From Oscheius tipulae (Eukaryota; Nematoda; Chromadorea; Rhabditida; Rhabditidae): a DNA stretch of 64,000 nucleotides. The notes under the pieces are model-generated. The model was given only the letters and a program-made list of their open reading frames with translations, was not told the origin of the DNA and ran no database searches. Shown one piece after another: positions 43,383-54,502 of this stretch (position 1 is its first letter; each line of letters begins with the position of its first letter). The DNA is taken from positions 4,030,001 to 4,094,000 of the forward strand of contig JASJZH010000002.1 in assembly GCA_037178975.1 (NCBI GenBank). The letters are read 5' to 3'. The translations under genes and the position numbers were made by a program.

Positions 43383-44474
43383 TTACAGTTTGGAAGTTAA
43401 ATTTTCTAGGAAAGCCGGCTTGTCCGAGGTCTTACTGAACTTGATCCAGCCGTTGGAGATGACCACTTTGCCTGTCTCCTTGACCTGTAACTTATGCTTA
43501 CATTCCAATCTTCAGCCCCTTACCTTGACTTGGAAGATGATCTTATCGCCTTCCTTCCAGCTTTCGGTTCTCAGAGTCTGGCCAGGGAGGACAGGTGATG
43601 AGAATCGAACCTTGATGGCTTTGAATCTTTCGGCATCGTTCTCAGCCCAAGTTTTGAGAAGATGTCTGAATCCGAAACCGAGAGTGCACAGTCCGTGAAG
43701 AATTGGAGCCTTGAAGCCGGACATCTCGGCGAAAGAGGGGTCGACGTGAAGGGGATTCAGATCCATTGAACCCATTCTGTACAGTGTCGCCTGGAGTACA
43801 TAACTTCAACCTCAGCGGTCATCTATACCTGGTCGAAGTGAACCTGTTCTTCGACGACTGAATCCGGAGCCCTGTCCGGGATCTTGGCAGCATCGATAGC
43901 TTCGTGATTCGATCGATTTCCTCCGAAACCTCCGGCTCCAACTTGGAAAGTTCCAACCTGCTGAACAGCCAACTTCTCGTTCGTGTGGTCATCATACGTT
44001 GTGACTAGGTTTGAGTACAAAAAGATACAGTGACCTCAAACCTTCAGAGATGATGAGAGCCCCGGATCCCTTGTCCAAAATGTCAACCACTCTCGCTTCG
44101 GAGCGGAGTTTCGTCTCTGAAGGGAACGGCTTGAATACCTCAATGTACTGTTCTCCGTGCAAAATTCTGGCCAGGTCGAACTCGATTCCTGTAGCAAACA
44201 GTTCAAATCATCTAATCTGGAAACGTACCTGGCCAACCGAGGAGTCCAGTAGCGTTGAGACCTGGAGCTACGACGTAGGTAGGAAGAGGCATGAACTGGT
44301 CGTGGCCCTCATACACGTAACGGAGATCCGTCTTGGCTCGGCAACCGACTAAACTCTTACATTCTTCGTTCAAGAACTTGACTTACTTCCAAGAGCATAT
44401 ACTATAGCATCTCTGTAGTTGTAGTCCCAGAACTCAGGAGGATTGCGATGTTTCTTAGCCACAACTGGATCCAT
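43383..44474 (-). CDS. maoc-1: Peroxisomal MaoC-like 2-enoyl-CoA hydratase
   Basis: Exons from ATG 44472-44474 ([20 protein letters not shown]) cover an N-terminal hot-dog fold ([34 protein letters not shown]) and a C-terminal catalytic hot-dog fold. The latter carries the hydratase-2 motif [18 protein letters not shown] with the catalytic Asp and His, then [12 protein letters not shown]. The last residues are SKL, a peroxisomal targeting signal type 1. The protein is about 300 residues, as expected for the family that corresponds to the hydratase part of human HSD17B4. It hydrates trans-2-enoyl-CoA to (R)-3-hydroxyacyl-CoA in peroxisomal beta-oxidation. The maoc-1 name rests on family similarity and SKL, not on a tested orthology. 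Confidence 0.88.
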
Positions 44475-46319
44475 TTTCTGAAAGGGAACTGCTCAGAATG
44501 AACACGAAACGGAGAGGAAAACAACGAATGAATTGCGAGCGTATCGAGTGGAGTCTTGCCGTATCAAAGATAAGAGAACACGCGACCCTGTCACAAAATT
44601 GCTGTACGCTAATGGAGGCGAAGAAACGGGGAGGTCGCGTGAACTCTTCATTTATTGAAGCTCGGCATCGATTTGTATCGAACGTTTTGTCCTAAAACTA
44701 GGTCGTTCTGTTTTACTTTTTCGGGTGAAGCCTCGTCCCAGCAGCTGGTACAGATACTGAAAACGGTAGTCAACCGTCGGATGGTGCTATAATAGGAATG
44801 TTTCTTTTCCAGCTAGTTCCGGAGGTTTCCAACATCTGAGAGAAGCTCCTATGCTCAGCAGCTGCCTTCTAACAATGAGAAAGCAGATTGATTCAATAAC
44901 ACACTTCATGAAACATGGACACCCGTCCTCAATATTTGAGAGTCATAAATCTGAAATATCTGCAACATCCTGTCAGACATAGATCACCAGTGGACAATTT
45001 GCACTGCAGCCCTTCTCCCTCTGGCCACTCACCGAGCAAACAGCTGCTGTCCTTCCGAATTGGATATCCCTCGCAACATCACGTGCGTTTCCCAAACAAC
45101 GTTACGACTCATTACTTCTACTCATATGTAAACTCTCATGTTGTCCCTCTATTTTCTTCTCTAGCTGTTGCTATATCTTCTTACTATACTTTTCGACTAT
45201 TTACAAACTTTTTGTTTGGATTTCCTACCAGGAGGCAGACAGAGAAAACATCAGAAATCGACAAACAGACTGTGACACTCAAGTTTGTTGACGAGTACGC
45301 AGTTTCGCGTGGGAACGAATGCACCTTTTTGGGCAAATATTGCTAACCGTACCCAAATAAATAGATTGCAATTTGTTGAAGACTTCCTCAATTTATCTCC
45401 TCTTCCAGCTTTTTTCTTAATTATTTTTCTCTCCTAGCAGGATAAAAACTTGCTTAGAAGTGCGTAATTGCAAAGAATGCCGGAGCAAATTGATTTTCAC
45501 CAAACTTTTAGCCACCAGACAGTGAATGTTATGAAACTGGTGGTGTTCTCGGCGACTGTTTACCGAAACTGATTAGAATATACAAGATTTCATTCTTCTC
45601 AGCGCTCTAACAGTGATTAGCCCTGTTACTTTCGTGGAACTGAACCAATTGTTCGTACTTTGAGTGCCGAAAATCGCATCTCTCGTTGGTTGTCCGCCCG
45701 TTCTGTTGTAAATCGATGCGTTCGTTTGCATCATTGACCTTTGAAAAATGCTCGGGGTCTTGTGATCAAAACGCGGTAATAGTTCGGCAGGCGGTCCCCT
45801 TGTTTGAATGTTTAACGCGCTTTTAAAAGCGACCAAAATCGGGTTTTCTGACGATTCTAACTATAAACATTGTATTCAGCGCGTATAAGCCCTGAAAGGA
45901 TACCGAAGCGCACCATAAATTCAAACGAAGAGGCCGCCTGCCGAACTATTACCCAAAATGTAACTTGTTGTTCTCAAAAAAACAATCTTTTGGTCACATG
46001 TAACAACAGTACAGCTTCGTCCACTGCCAGTGTTTATTCCATCCTCTCCACCGTTTTCGCCTTTATTGATAAGCTCGGGCTATCTTCGGGCAGACGGCCG
46101 CCTGTGGGGATGATTTTTCCAATGAGATCGAGTCAGGATGACACGCCCCCTTTTCTGTCAAGTTTTCACACCGTCACGTGTATTTTACCGACTAATGGAT
46201 TGGGAGAACACTCGATTCCTTGTATGTGAGCTGTGGTTATCCTTATTACTCTCTATTCTTCTTATTTTCTCTCGAATTTCCATAAATTCCTTTTCAGTCA
46301 CGTCTTCTACACCTTGAAG
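44475..46319. other. Gene-free 1.8 kb region
   Basis: A 143-codon plus frame from ATG 44915 to 45346 is open, with one hydrophobic patch (VPLFSSLAVAISSYYTFRLF), but has no introns, domain or signal peptide, and I do not call it a gene. An 87-codon minus frame at 45573-45836 is likewise unsupported. The region is the 5' flank of both the MaoC gene and the carrier gene. Confidence 0.35.
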
Positions 46320-49300
46320 ATGTTCGTGGACCAGGAGGCTTGCATTCATTTCGTCGGAGGAGCTGTTGGAGGGACCACGGGTACTTTTTTTTTTACTATT
46401 TTCATCAAAATTGACACAAAACTTTAGGAACGGCGATCACATGTCCCCTGGAGGTGATCAAGACGAGAATGCAGTCCTCGAGAGGAATAAACATCGGCGA
46501 TTCACCAAGTACGAGTCAAGGTTCGTTGCTCTGAACCATTCCTCCCGTCCTCTGTGTTCTTCATCCCGAATCCTCTCATTTTAGCTTGAATATTTTAGGG
46601 GCGGGTCCCAATTCGCGGTCGAATGCAAACCCGGGACCGTCCCGATCTTCCACAAGCCGCTTCTATAGCTACAATCCGGCATTAGGTAAGTTTCCACTTC
46701 GTTTTCCATCGAAGATACTGTTTTTCCAGGAAACAATCTACCCAATCTTACCACGATCACAAGTCTACGAGCGGAAGCCAGTCCACAGCTGTCTCTTCTG
46801 CGTTTCATCCAGACCGAGGCCTCGCAGAACCCTGTCAAGCGGAAACCGTCCATCTACCGATATTTCACGTAAGCATTCTATTTATTTTTATCTATTTTGG
46901 CTAGATTTTAATGAGAAACGTTTTCGCAATCCCTTGGCTCCAAAAATAACAAAAACCGTTCGATTTCAGGCACATCGTGAAGACCGAAGGCATCGGCGGA
47001 TTGTACAAGGGACTCGGACCGAATTTGTTAGGAGTCGCTCCCTCAAAGTATGCTCTTTTTCTTTTTTTCATATAAGTGTCCATTCAGAGCCGTCTATTTC
47101 TATACCTATTCGACGTGTAAGAGGCTCTGGAACGATTCCGACTTTTTCGTACCAAACAGCGCAGGAGTTCACATGGTCAGCGCCGGTTCAGCTGGTATGT
47201 TGTTTTTATTTTTCCGGGTAAAAGAGCCGAAACTATACAGCGGTGCCCTTGAAGTGTCCGTCAAGTGCGTCATTTCTCTGGCCCCTCTATCACAACTGGG
47301 TGTCCAGCTTCTCCGAGAAGAAAAAAGCGGAGCACGTGTCGGACATGTGCTGATCTCCCGAAAGCACATGACCAGATTGAGTACCCGCAAAAAGACTCAG
47401 CTCTTGGACTGTGCGAGAAAGAAACAAGATCACAAATACATATTTCTGATCTTTTTTTCTCCAATTTAGCGCATGTCTAAAAATAAATGGACAGGTCTGG
47501 AATTCACTGATAATGGTAGATCATTGATCACGGGGTTCAAGTTATTTTCCCGGGAAAACATTCCAATCTCACTATCACACAGGAAATGGACTTGTTTTTT
47601 GTCCAAAACCTGTAGACTAGGTTTGTGGGAAACACCAGACAAAGATCTGCAGACGGAACTTTTGTTTTGTTCCAGCCGTTCGAGAGGCTGTTTATTTATC
47701 TCAGCCCAAGTAAACTACCGTCTCAAGTTGTCAACAGGAAGTTTCGAACTGTTTGAAAGAAAGAAGTTTTTCACCTGAAAAACACTTATTAGGACCCTTT
47801 TGTAAAAAAAAAAAAAAGCAAATTTTCAGAAGTTTCCAAAAAAGCACATTTCCTAATGTTATCGACTTGACCCGAATTGATAACAGCCTGTGTCACTTTT
47901 ACAGCTGAAAACATTACAAAAAATGGCTGTTCACTTCCTCTTTGTATCCTGGAAGCGAACGCTTGGTCAACAAAGGCCACGAGTCCTTCTGATAGTTTGC
48001 AGGCCCTCTTTGTGTTATTTTGAGGACTGTTGACGCATGATCACATGTGGAAAGTGGCTGTTTATATGAGAGCGGAGACGTTCCCACGAGGGCTCGTTAA
48101 ATTTTAGACCTCGGGAAACATTGTAATAGTTGCAATTATTCTAGAAAACTAGACTGATCGTTCTCTGATCGCTCCACGTGTCCAGGTCCACAAGCTCGGG
48201 CAGTGGAACCGGACGACAGAAAAACTTTTCGGGCGTCTGTGTTTCACGTGACAAAGAGTCGCGAAGGGGGAACTGTTCGCAACTTTTGGGGGATCTTTTG
48301 TTGATTGAAATAATAAAATTTTTGCAGGATTCGTGGCCGCGACGGTGATCAACCCGGTATGGCTCGTGAAGACGCGATTACAACTCTCCGAGCAGAAACA
48401 TTCCGTCGGCCAGATGATCAAGAAAGTCTACCAGCGCGAGGGACTCCGCGGCTTCTATAAGGTTTTCTCTTTTTTAGTCACTTGTATACAAAAACTATAG
48501 GGAGTAACGGCCTCGTACGCGGGAGTCTCGGAAACGATGATCCAGTTCGTCATCTATGAGCATCTGCGAGGCGTGATCATGGACTACGCGGCGGACGAGG
48601 ACGACAAGAGTACCGTCGACTTTCTCAACTTTATGCTTGCCGGTGGAACCGCCAAGTTCTTCTCCTGCATTATCGCCTACCCTCACGGTCAGTTCGAAGC
48701 TTGGTCATTCATTTATCTTCAAATTCTGTCACAAACTGCAACGGTCTTGAAAGCCATATTACCGCGCTGCATCAAGCTAAATTGACATGAATTCTCGCCT
48801 TTTCAATTTTTGCGCAGCCATAGTCAATATAAGTCTTTGATAGTTCTAGTGGCGCTTTTTCTTTCCCGCATTCTTCAATCTCATCCATCACGAGCTACAC
48901 GTAATAAAACCAGATAGTGACGCGACTTTTACTGGTCTTCAAAGGAACTGTCTGATCCAAAATTAGACGAACATTTTTGCTAAACCTACAAAGATCGCTG
49001 TCATTTTTAGCATCAAAAGTATCCTTATATCATGGCGCGTTGATTGAAAGTTATTTCGAAAATTGATTTGTGGATCCAAAATATTGGCGTATTTCTAGAG
49101 GTCGTGCGAACACGTCTGCGAGAGGAGAACAACGAGCGTCGCGGCTTTTTCCGGACCCTGTACAGTCTCTACAACGAGGGCTACCGATCCATGTATCGCG
49201 GTCTTTCCGTCCAGGTACTCTTTCCATTCTTTTCCTTCTAGAATTTCCCTTCCAGCTGCTTCGTACTGTGCCGAACACGGCGATAACGATGTCGACCTAC

Positions 49301-49333
49301 GAGCTCGTCGTCTATGCCCTCCACAATCTCTGA
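46320..49333 (+). CDS. Mitochondrial pyrimidine-nucleotide carrier (SLC25A33/36, Rim2-like)
   Basis: Nine exons from ATG 46320 to the stop at 49331-49333 give three mitochondrial-carrier repeats. Their signatures are [27 protein letters not shown] and [19 protein letters not shown]. The second has Trp in place of the acidic residue and the third has P-H-E-V-V-R, both characteristic of the pyrimidine-nucleotide subfamily. Between repeats are [19 protein letters not shown] and [21 protein letters not shown] Ser/Asn-rich loop (about 46595-46685) is inserted in the first repeat, as in animal members. The protein sits in the inner mitochondrial membrane and exchanges pyrimidine nucleotides. An intron of about 1.1 kb (47194-48327) is far longer than the rest and holds no recognisable gene. 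Confidence 0.9.
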
Positions 49334-49732
49334 ATGCTCATTGTAAGCGGGTCTCTCTTTCCTTCCTTCTCTCTCTCTTCTGGCTTTCCTTGTTTTGTCG
49401 TCCCTTCAGGGTATTTTCTCATCACATGACATGGCCTTCTTCCCCCCTTCTCTGCCACCACCTTTTCTCGCCTTTCACATTCTGTGGGTGTCTAAAACGT
49501 AGTTCCTTCAATTTTGTACAAAGTATTTATATTTTCTCGTTACTGTAACAGGTCCTCTCTAGTTCTCGTTGTATTTTATTTTTTTAGTTTTTCTTTGTTC
49601 CCGCCCTCTCCTTCTCGCCCTGTCTCTGCATAGCAATAATCGCCATTAGTTTTCTTTTTGTAGACAGTGATTCTACCCCCTCTTTTTCTTGTTTTTGGCC
49701 ATCCAAAGCTAATAAACTAACGAAAATTCATT
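49334..49732. other. 3' flank of the carrier gene and of the convergent His-rich gene
   Basis: This pyrimidine-rich stretch contains AATAAA-like motifs (for example TAATAAACTAA near 49711). No gene seen. Confidence 0.5.
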
Positions 49733-51154
49733 TCAAGCATTACAATAGGCTCCTTCGAGCAGATATTCGTGGTATTTTTTGGCTCTTTCCTCCTGGAGTC
49801 TCTTAATCTTGTCTCTCTTCTCTCCAGCAGGCAGGTCCTCGTCAGGAAGACATCTAAACTTGTTTTTTGGACGAGAAAAAGTTAGAAATTACATGTTTTC
49901 TCGGTGACAGTAGTTCTTGAACTCGTTCTGGAAGTTGTTCAAGTTCTCAGTCGACCTGCTCTTGCAGATGGCTCGACGATTACGAATCTGCTCCCGTTCT
50001 GGCTCACTGTAGGGTTCCAGATCGCGCAGGACTGAAAAGGAAGTGAAGATAAAGAGAGGAGTACCTACCGTGACGTCGTCTTTTGTGGTTGTGGCCGGAA
50101 TGATCGACGTTTGTATCATGCTCTGGAAGTGCTGATGAGTAACTGTATTAAATCTTTTGGACAATACATTTTCTCAAGCAAGTAGGTAAATAAGCATGTA
50201 ATCGGACGGCAGTTATCACGGAGACAACTTTCTTACAGAAAGAGCAATCTCCTACCCTGCTCCCTCTTCCTCCTGTGATTGTGTCCAGTATGGTCGACGT
50301 TCGGATCATTGGGGTCGTGATCATCGTGTCTTCTACGTCTGTGCTGATGTCCAGAGTGGTCGACGTTGGTGTCGTCCGGATCGTGATCTGAAGACAAAAA
50401 GTTGTATGGCCGTCTCTGGGTTTTCCCTGTCTGACCGGCCGACTTTCAACCACATCGGGAAAGGACGTCTGTGGAAGCCTCAAGTTCACCCTTATCTTTT
50501 TTTCGAGTTTAAACAAAGAAACCCAAATGACAATACTGGATTTTATAAAGTTCAGTCTTACCCTGTTCCCTCTTCATTTCATGCTCAGTACGCTCGCCGT
50601 TCGGCTCCTTATGATCATGTTCTTCGCATCTTTTGCGTCTGTGCTGGTGACCAGAGTGGTCGACATTGGGGTCATTTGGGTCGTGCTCCTCATGTCTTCG
50701 ACGGCGATGATTGTGTCCAGTATGGTCAATGTCGGGGTCTTTGGGATCGTGATCTAAAGATCCGTTATTATCTGTTGGCAATAGGTCACAACCTCCATGT
50801 CTTCTCATCCTGTGATTGTGACCAGTGTGGTCGATGTCCGGGTCTTTGGGATCGTGACGACGAACTCTCTGAGAGGTTCTCTCACGGACACAGTCGTCGA
50901 CCAACTGAATTAATTTTTATTGGATGAATAACTGTTCCTACCTTTCTGTATTCTTTCTGCACATCCTCATACGCTTTCCAGAGCTTGTCTACCTTATCTT
51001 GATCCTTGCACGGTTCATTCTTCGATGCTCTCTGACATTCTTGCTCAATATCCTTCTGTCTTCTGTTTGTCGCCAGTCTCAAAATTGTGTCGGAATCACA
51101 TTCGAAGGCCGCCGCTCCCGCCACGAGAAGCAGTAGACAGAGAGACCAGCTCAT
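49733..51154 (-). CDS. Secreted protein with His-rich repeats separated by polybasic sites
   Basis: The ATG at 51154 opens a signal peptide (MSWSLCLLLLVAGAAAFEC). A Cys-rich N-domain of about 55 residues follows, with LWKAYEDVQKEYRK at its end. Then come six full copies and one degenerate copy of a 19-residue unit: HDPKDPDIDHTGHNHRRRR, HDPNDPNVDHSGHQHRRKR and close variants, each ending in three or four basic residues. Introns cut repeats at the same phase (just after REQ or HG), so the unit grew by exon duplication. A C-domain with Cys (AICKSRSTENLNNF, NYCHREN, FRCLPDEDLP) and a charged helix ends at 49733-49735. Polybasic ends suggest furin-type processing into His-rich peptides; a metal-binding role is an alternative. 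No known family recognised; see findings. Confidence 0.75.
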
Positions 51155-52799
51155 GGCCTGAATGCTCGATTACTTTTGAGGGAAGAGGAAAAGGAAGCGT
51201 TCAACGAGAAAACGAGAAAACAATTAGAGAACTACATTGTATTTAGGTGAATTGACCTGATCGCGTGGGAACTTGTTATTCTCAAATGGATGGGACAGGC
51301 TAGATTTGAAAGGAGAGTGATCACATTAGCTGCCTAGAAACGCGAGTTTCAATTCAGTCCCGAATTCAGTGTTTACCCATTCCAGTAATAATATCTCTTC
51401 TGCCATAATTACTGCCAGCCGACGATTAATTTGGGAACGAAAGACTGATAAAAGTTTCATGGGGAATGAGCGTAGACAGGGAAAGTACAGAGCTAGTTCT
51501 CATTAATGGGAATAAAGGAGGTACCGAATCTCGAAAAGTATGATAATTGCTAAAGATGTTATATGTTGTGACTCTGTCAAACGAGAGTCTATCAAATGAT
51601 GTGGAGAGAGTTGATTACTCATTCAAAGGAACGTGATAGAGTGAGAGAACAGAGAAACAACAGCTGGGAGCAGCAGTCTTTCAAAAACAAGGACTTCTAG
51701 CTGTTCATAAAACCATGTGTGCGTGACCCACTCGTCCCTGAGAGCCTCATTAGACTCCGACTCTACTAGTTCGCCTCTCTCTTTTCTGCTTCCAAGATGC
51801 AATAAGCGGAAAGGATTGGGGTGAAAGGAGAGTGTCAGAGGAAAAGTGGACCTCAATTCGGGCGGAATAGAGTTCTGGCAGCTGCCAAATAGAGTGAAGG
51901 GTCCGCTCATATCTTGTCAACCGAGACCACTTTATATATAGAGGGGAGAGTGAGAAGGGAGATAAGAAAACAGCTGCCAACAACTGGTCATTTCGTCAGG
52001 CTTGGAAAAAGTCTCGGTAGATGCTCGTTGTTTTGATCAAAAAACGGAAGTCAAATTAAAACGGACAAGGAAGTGAGTAAAACAACACTTATAACAATTC
52101 GTTGTTAAGCCAATACGGCTACAGCATCCGAGAGCGCTCTCGTTTAGTAGTTTCGTGACAATTTTCTCTGTACCCTGTAGAGTGGAGATCTAGCAGTATC
52201 GGAAGCTTGTGTCTTGCGACCCTCAAGCAATAAACTTTACTAACAAAAACAAACTCGAGTCTAGTTATAAATCTAGCTCTAAATGCCCAAAAGTCTCTGA
52301 GTGTGCCTGCCAATTTGTCAGTTACCTTGTGACATCAATTAGTGACAACTGTTGGCAAGTCAAAGAAGATCTAGGCAGCTTGAGAGATGCGTCTCTGTGA
52401 GAACGTTGTCCCTGTCGCGGTAACTTGACTGGGGCATCATCTACCTGTCACGAACTCCAACGGGTTGTTAATTAAATTTGACATGTAGGTCAAAAAAACA
52501 GAGGGACATCTCTCGACTACTAAAGTTCTTTTATACCAGCCGCCTACGATGGCTTTGCTGTCCCTTAGTCTTGACTATATATCGGAAACATGCGGCTGCG
52601 CCGCTTCCCCAATAGCAGAAGCCCTCAAGTTTCCCACAAAGCTGACTTGTCAACTAAGCTCTTGGCATGCCATGACTTTCCAGCTTTTTTTTAATCGTGG
52701 TGACGCACTCATGGTGAGAGAGAGAGAGATAAATTACGACTCTGTAACTTCATGACTCTCTGCTATAATTATCATAGCTCATCTCGGTAATTTCTTCTT
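51155..52799. other. Intergenic region with a dispersed repeat
   Basis: No gene was found. The weak minus frames at 51623-51983 have no features. The repeat partner of 33955-34085 lies at 52537-52660. Confidence 0.4.
52537..52660. repeat. Dispersed repeat, copy 2
   Basis: This is the partner of 33955-34085, sharing CTTAGTCTTGACTATATATC, GCGGCTGCGCCGCT and AATAGCAGAAG. Confidence 0.7.
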
Positions 52800-54100
52800 C
52801 TATTCTCGATTGAGTGGGAAGGCAGTCTCCGCTTTGTTCGATAACCATTTTTTCTCATGAATCAGTGGTCCAGACAGTCGCTGGGCTTGTTTCGGTGTAG
52901 AGTTCACCAGACTGTCCAAATTGACCGATTCGCTAGAAAAAGAAAGATATATACGTCTTTTGCTTGGACTCGTATGAAGTTCTTCGAACTGGCTAACCAA
53001 TCTTTCAGCAGCTTCTCCTTGGTACTCCCGGCATTCTGGAGGCGCAACGAGCTCAGAGGAGTTCAGACGTGTGAATACGATCTGAACCGGGATACGAACG
53101 TCTGCGTATTGTATGGAATGCAATCTCGACTGTGGTACTGTAGGATACTGCAAAGATGGCTTCTATGCTAACTGATACGATAAAATAATCAATGAACAAA
53201 CGTTTTCCTTTTCGTACCTTCCAAATCTTCGCCTACCAGTTTTCCATAAATTGTTTAAGATCCTGCTTACCCTGAACATGGATTTGGCCTTCTCCAACGC
53301 TTCCACAGGGTTCGTGATTCCTTCATCGTATTGACTGGGAACTCTTTTCTCGTACCTACTTTCAGTCTAGCCACGGTCGATTCATCGAGAGTAGGTCACG
53401 TTGTCAGAGTGCTTGATGAATCCGATGCGAATGTTGTTCGGAATCAGACTAGATCCAGATGAGAGGAAGATAGTCAACAGAACGCAGTTCAATAGGCAAG
53501 AGGACACTCACAGATTTCCAGTTGCTCATTCCAATTGAAGAAGACAAGTCTTCAATGAAGAGGATTTATATTTTGTCTTTCACGTCGTGACAGGGCTTCT
53601 CATTCACACCGTCCAAAATGCTTTCGAACCTGTTTGAGGAAATAACTCGTTTGTAATGGCTGTCAACGTCGGCCATGCCCAGGTAACCAGCCTTACAGGT
53701 GCATCCTGCAACTTTGGGTGACTGCATGCTGGATCGACACTTCTTGCAGAAGAATCACTCCATCTGGGTTTCGGTCGTCCTGTTGGTCTGACTGCTCTCC
53801 AAGGGCGCCATTCCAACACTCATCTCGTCCATATGTTCGCGTATGTTATTTTTCTTGCATATTACTATATAGGCTCAAAATGAACTCACAACGTTACGCA
53901 CTTTTCAGCTGAGATAGTTGAGGTTTTCTGAGTGCCATCGGCTATGATTGCTCCCTCGAAATCACAGATTGCATCCATTCCGTAGAAACTGGGTCTCCTA
54001 GACATGCCATTGTGGTACACATGGTTTTTTTTTTGTTAGATAGAGACACTCTCCAGATCTCTTAACAGAATTCGTTCTTGGAGAGCCATCCAGGCTCACA
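52800..54100 (-). pseudogene. Secreted von Willebrand factor A-domain protein, probably damaged
   Basis: On the minus strand, pieces in order are a Cys-rich start (QSCEPGWLSKNEFC, about 54065-54115), DAICDFEGAIIADGTQKTST (about 53905-53990) and an EGF-like block (KVAGCTCKAGYLGMADVD, about 53660-53760). Then comes the vWA domain: FIEDLSSSIGMSNWKS, where D-L-S-S-S fits the metal-binding DxSxS motif, LIPNNIRIGFIKHSDNVTYS and SQYDEGITNPVEALEKAKSM. A last exon ends at 52800-52802 (IVFTRLNSSELV...). Two junctions need a one-base shift (near 53387 and 54055), so the gene is decaying, mis-sequenced or wrongly spliced by me. A 16-base adapter match lies in the last exon. Confidence 0.5.
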
Positions 54101-54502
54101 GGATTGGCCAGCTGGGGTTGCAAACTGCTGAAGGGAACTACAAGAAGAAGTGGCATGGAGAGAATGAAAGACCGAGCAGATTTCTGCTTTATATCTAGTG
54201 TGACGACTATAAAACTGCCCCCTAAAATCTATGAAATACTGTATACAAAGATGTATACGAGTCCCAAAGTAATCTTCATTTACAAATACGGTGTGTGAAC
54301 GATAAGATGCTGAAGGCGATATGTGACAAAAAGGAAGAGCAGACGAAGAGACTGCTCCCAACCGGCTCGTTACATCAATCAGAAATAGAAATCTCTCACT
54401 CTGAAAGCTGTCTGTTAGTGGTGAGAAAAGAAAGGAAACTGACCTAGTTATTGTGACCTAAGAGTCATGGCACAGCGAAACACGTCTAGACAGATTGGAG
54501 GA

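Noticed and set aside
44915..45346. 143-codon plus-strand frame with an ATG
   Set aside because: It has no introns, signal peptide or known domain and only one hydrophobic patch. Chance length is plausible in this region.
47194..48327. Genes nested in the long intron of the carrier gene
   Set aside because: The frames are short and on both strands, without motifs or splice partners.
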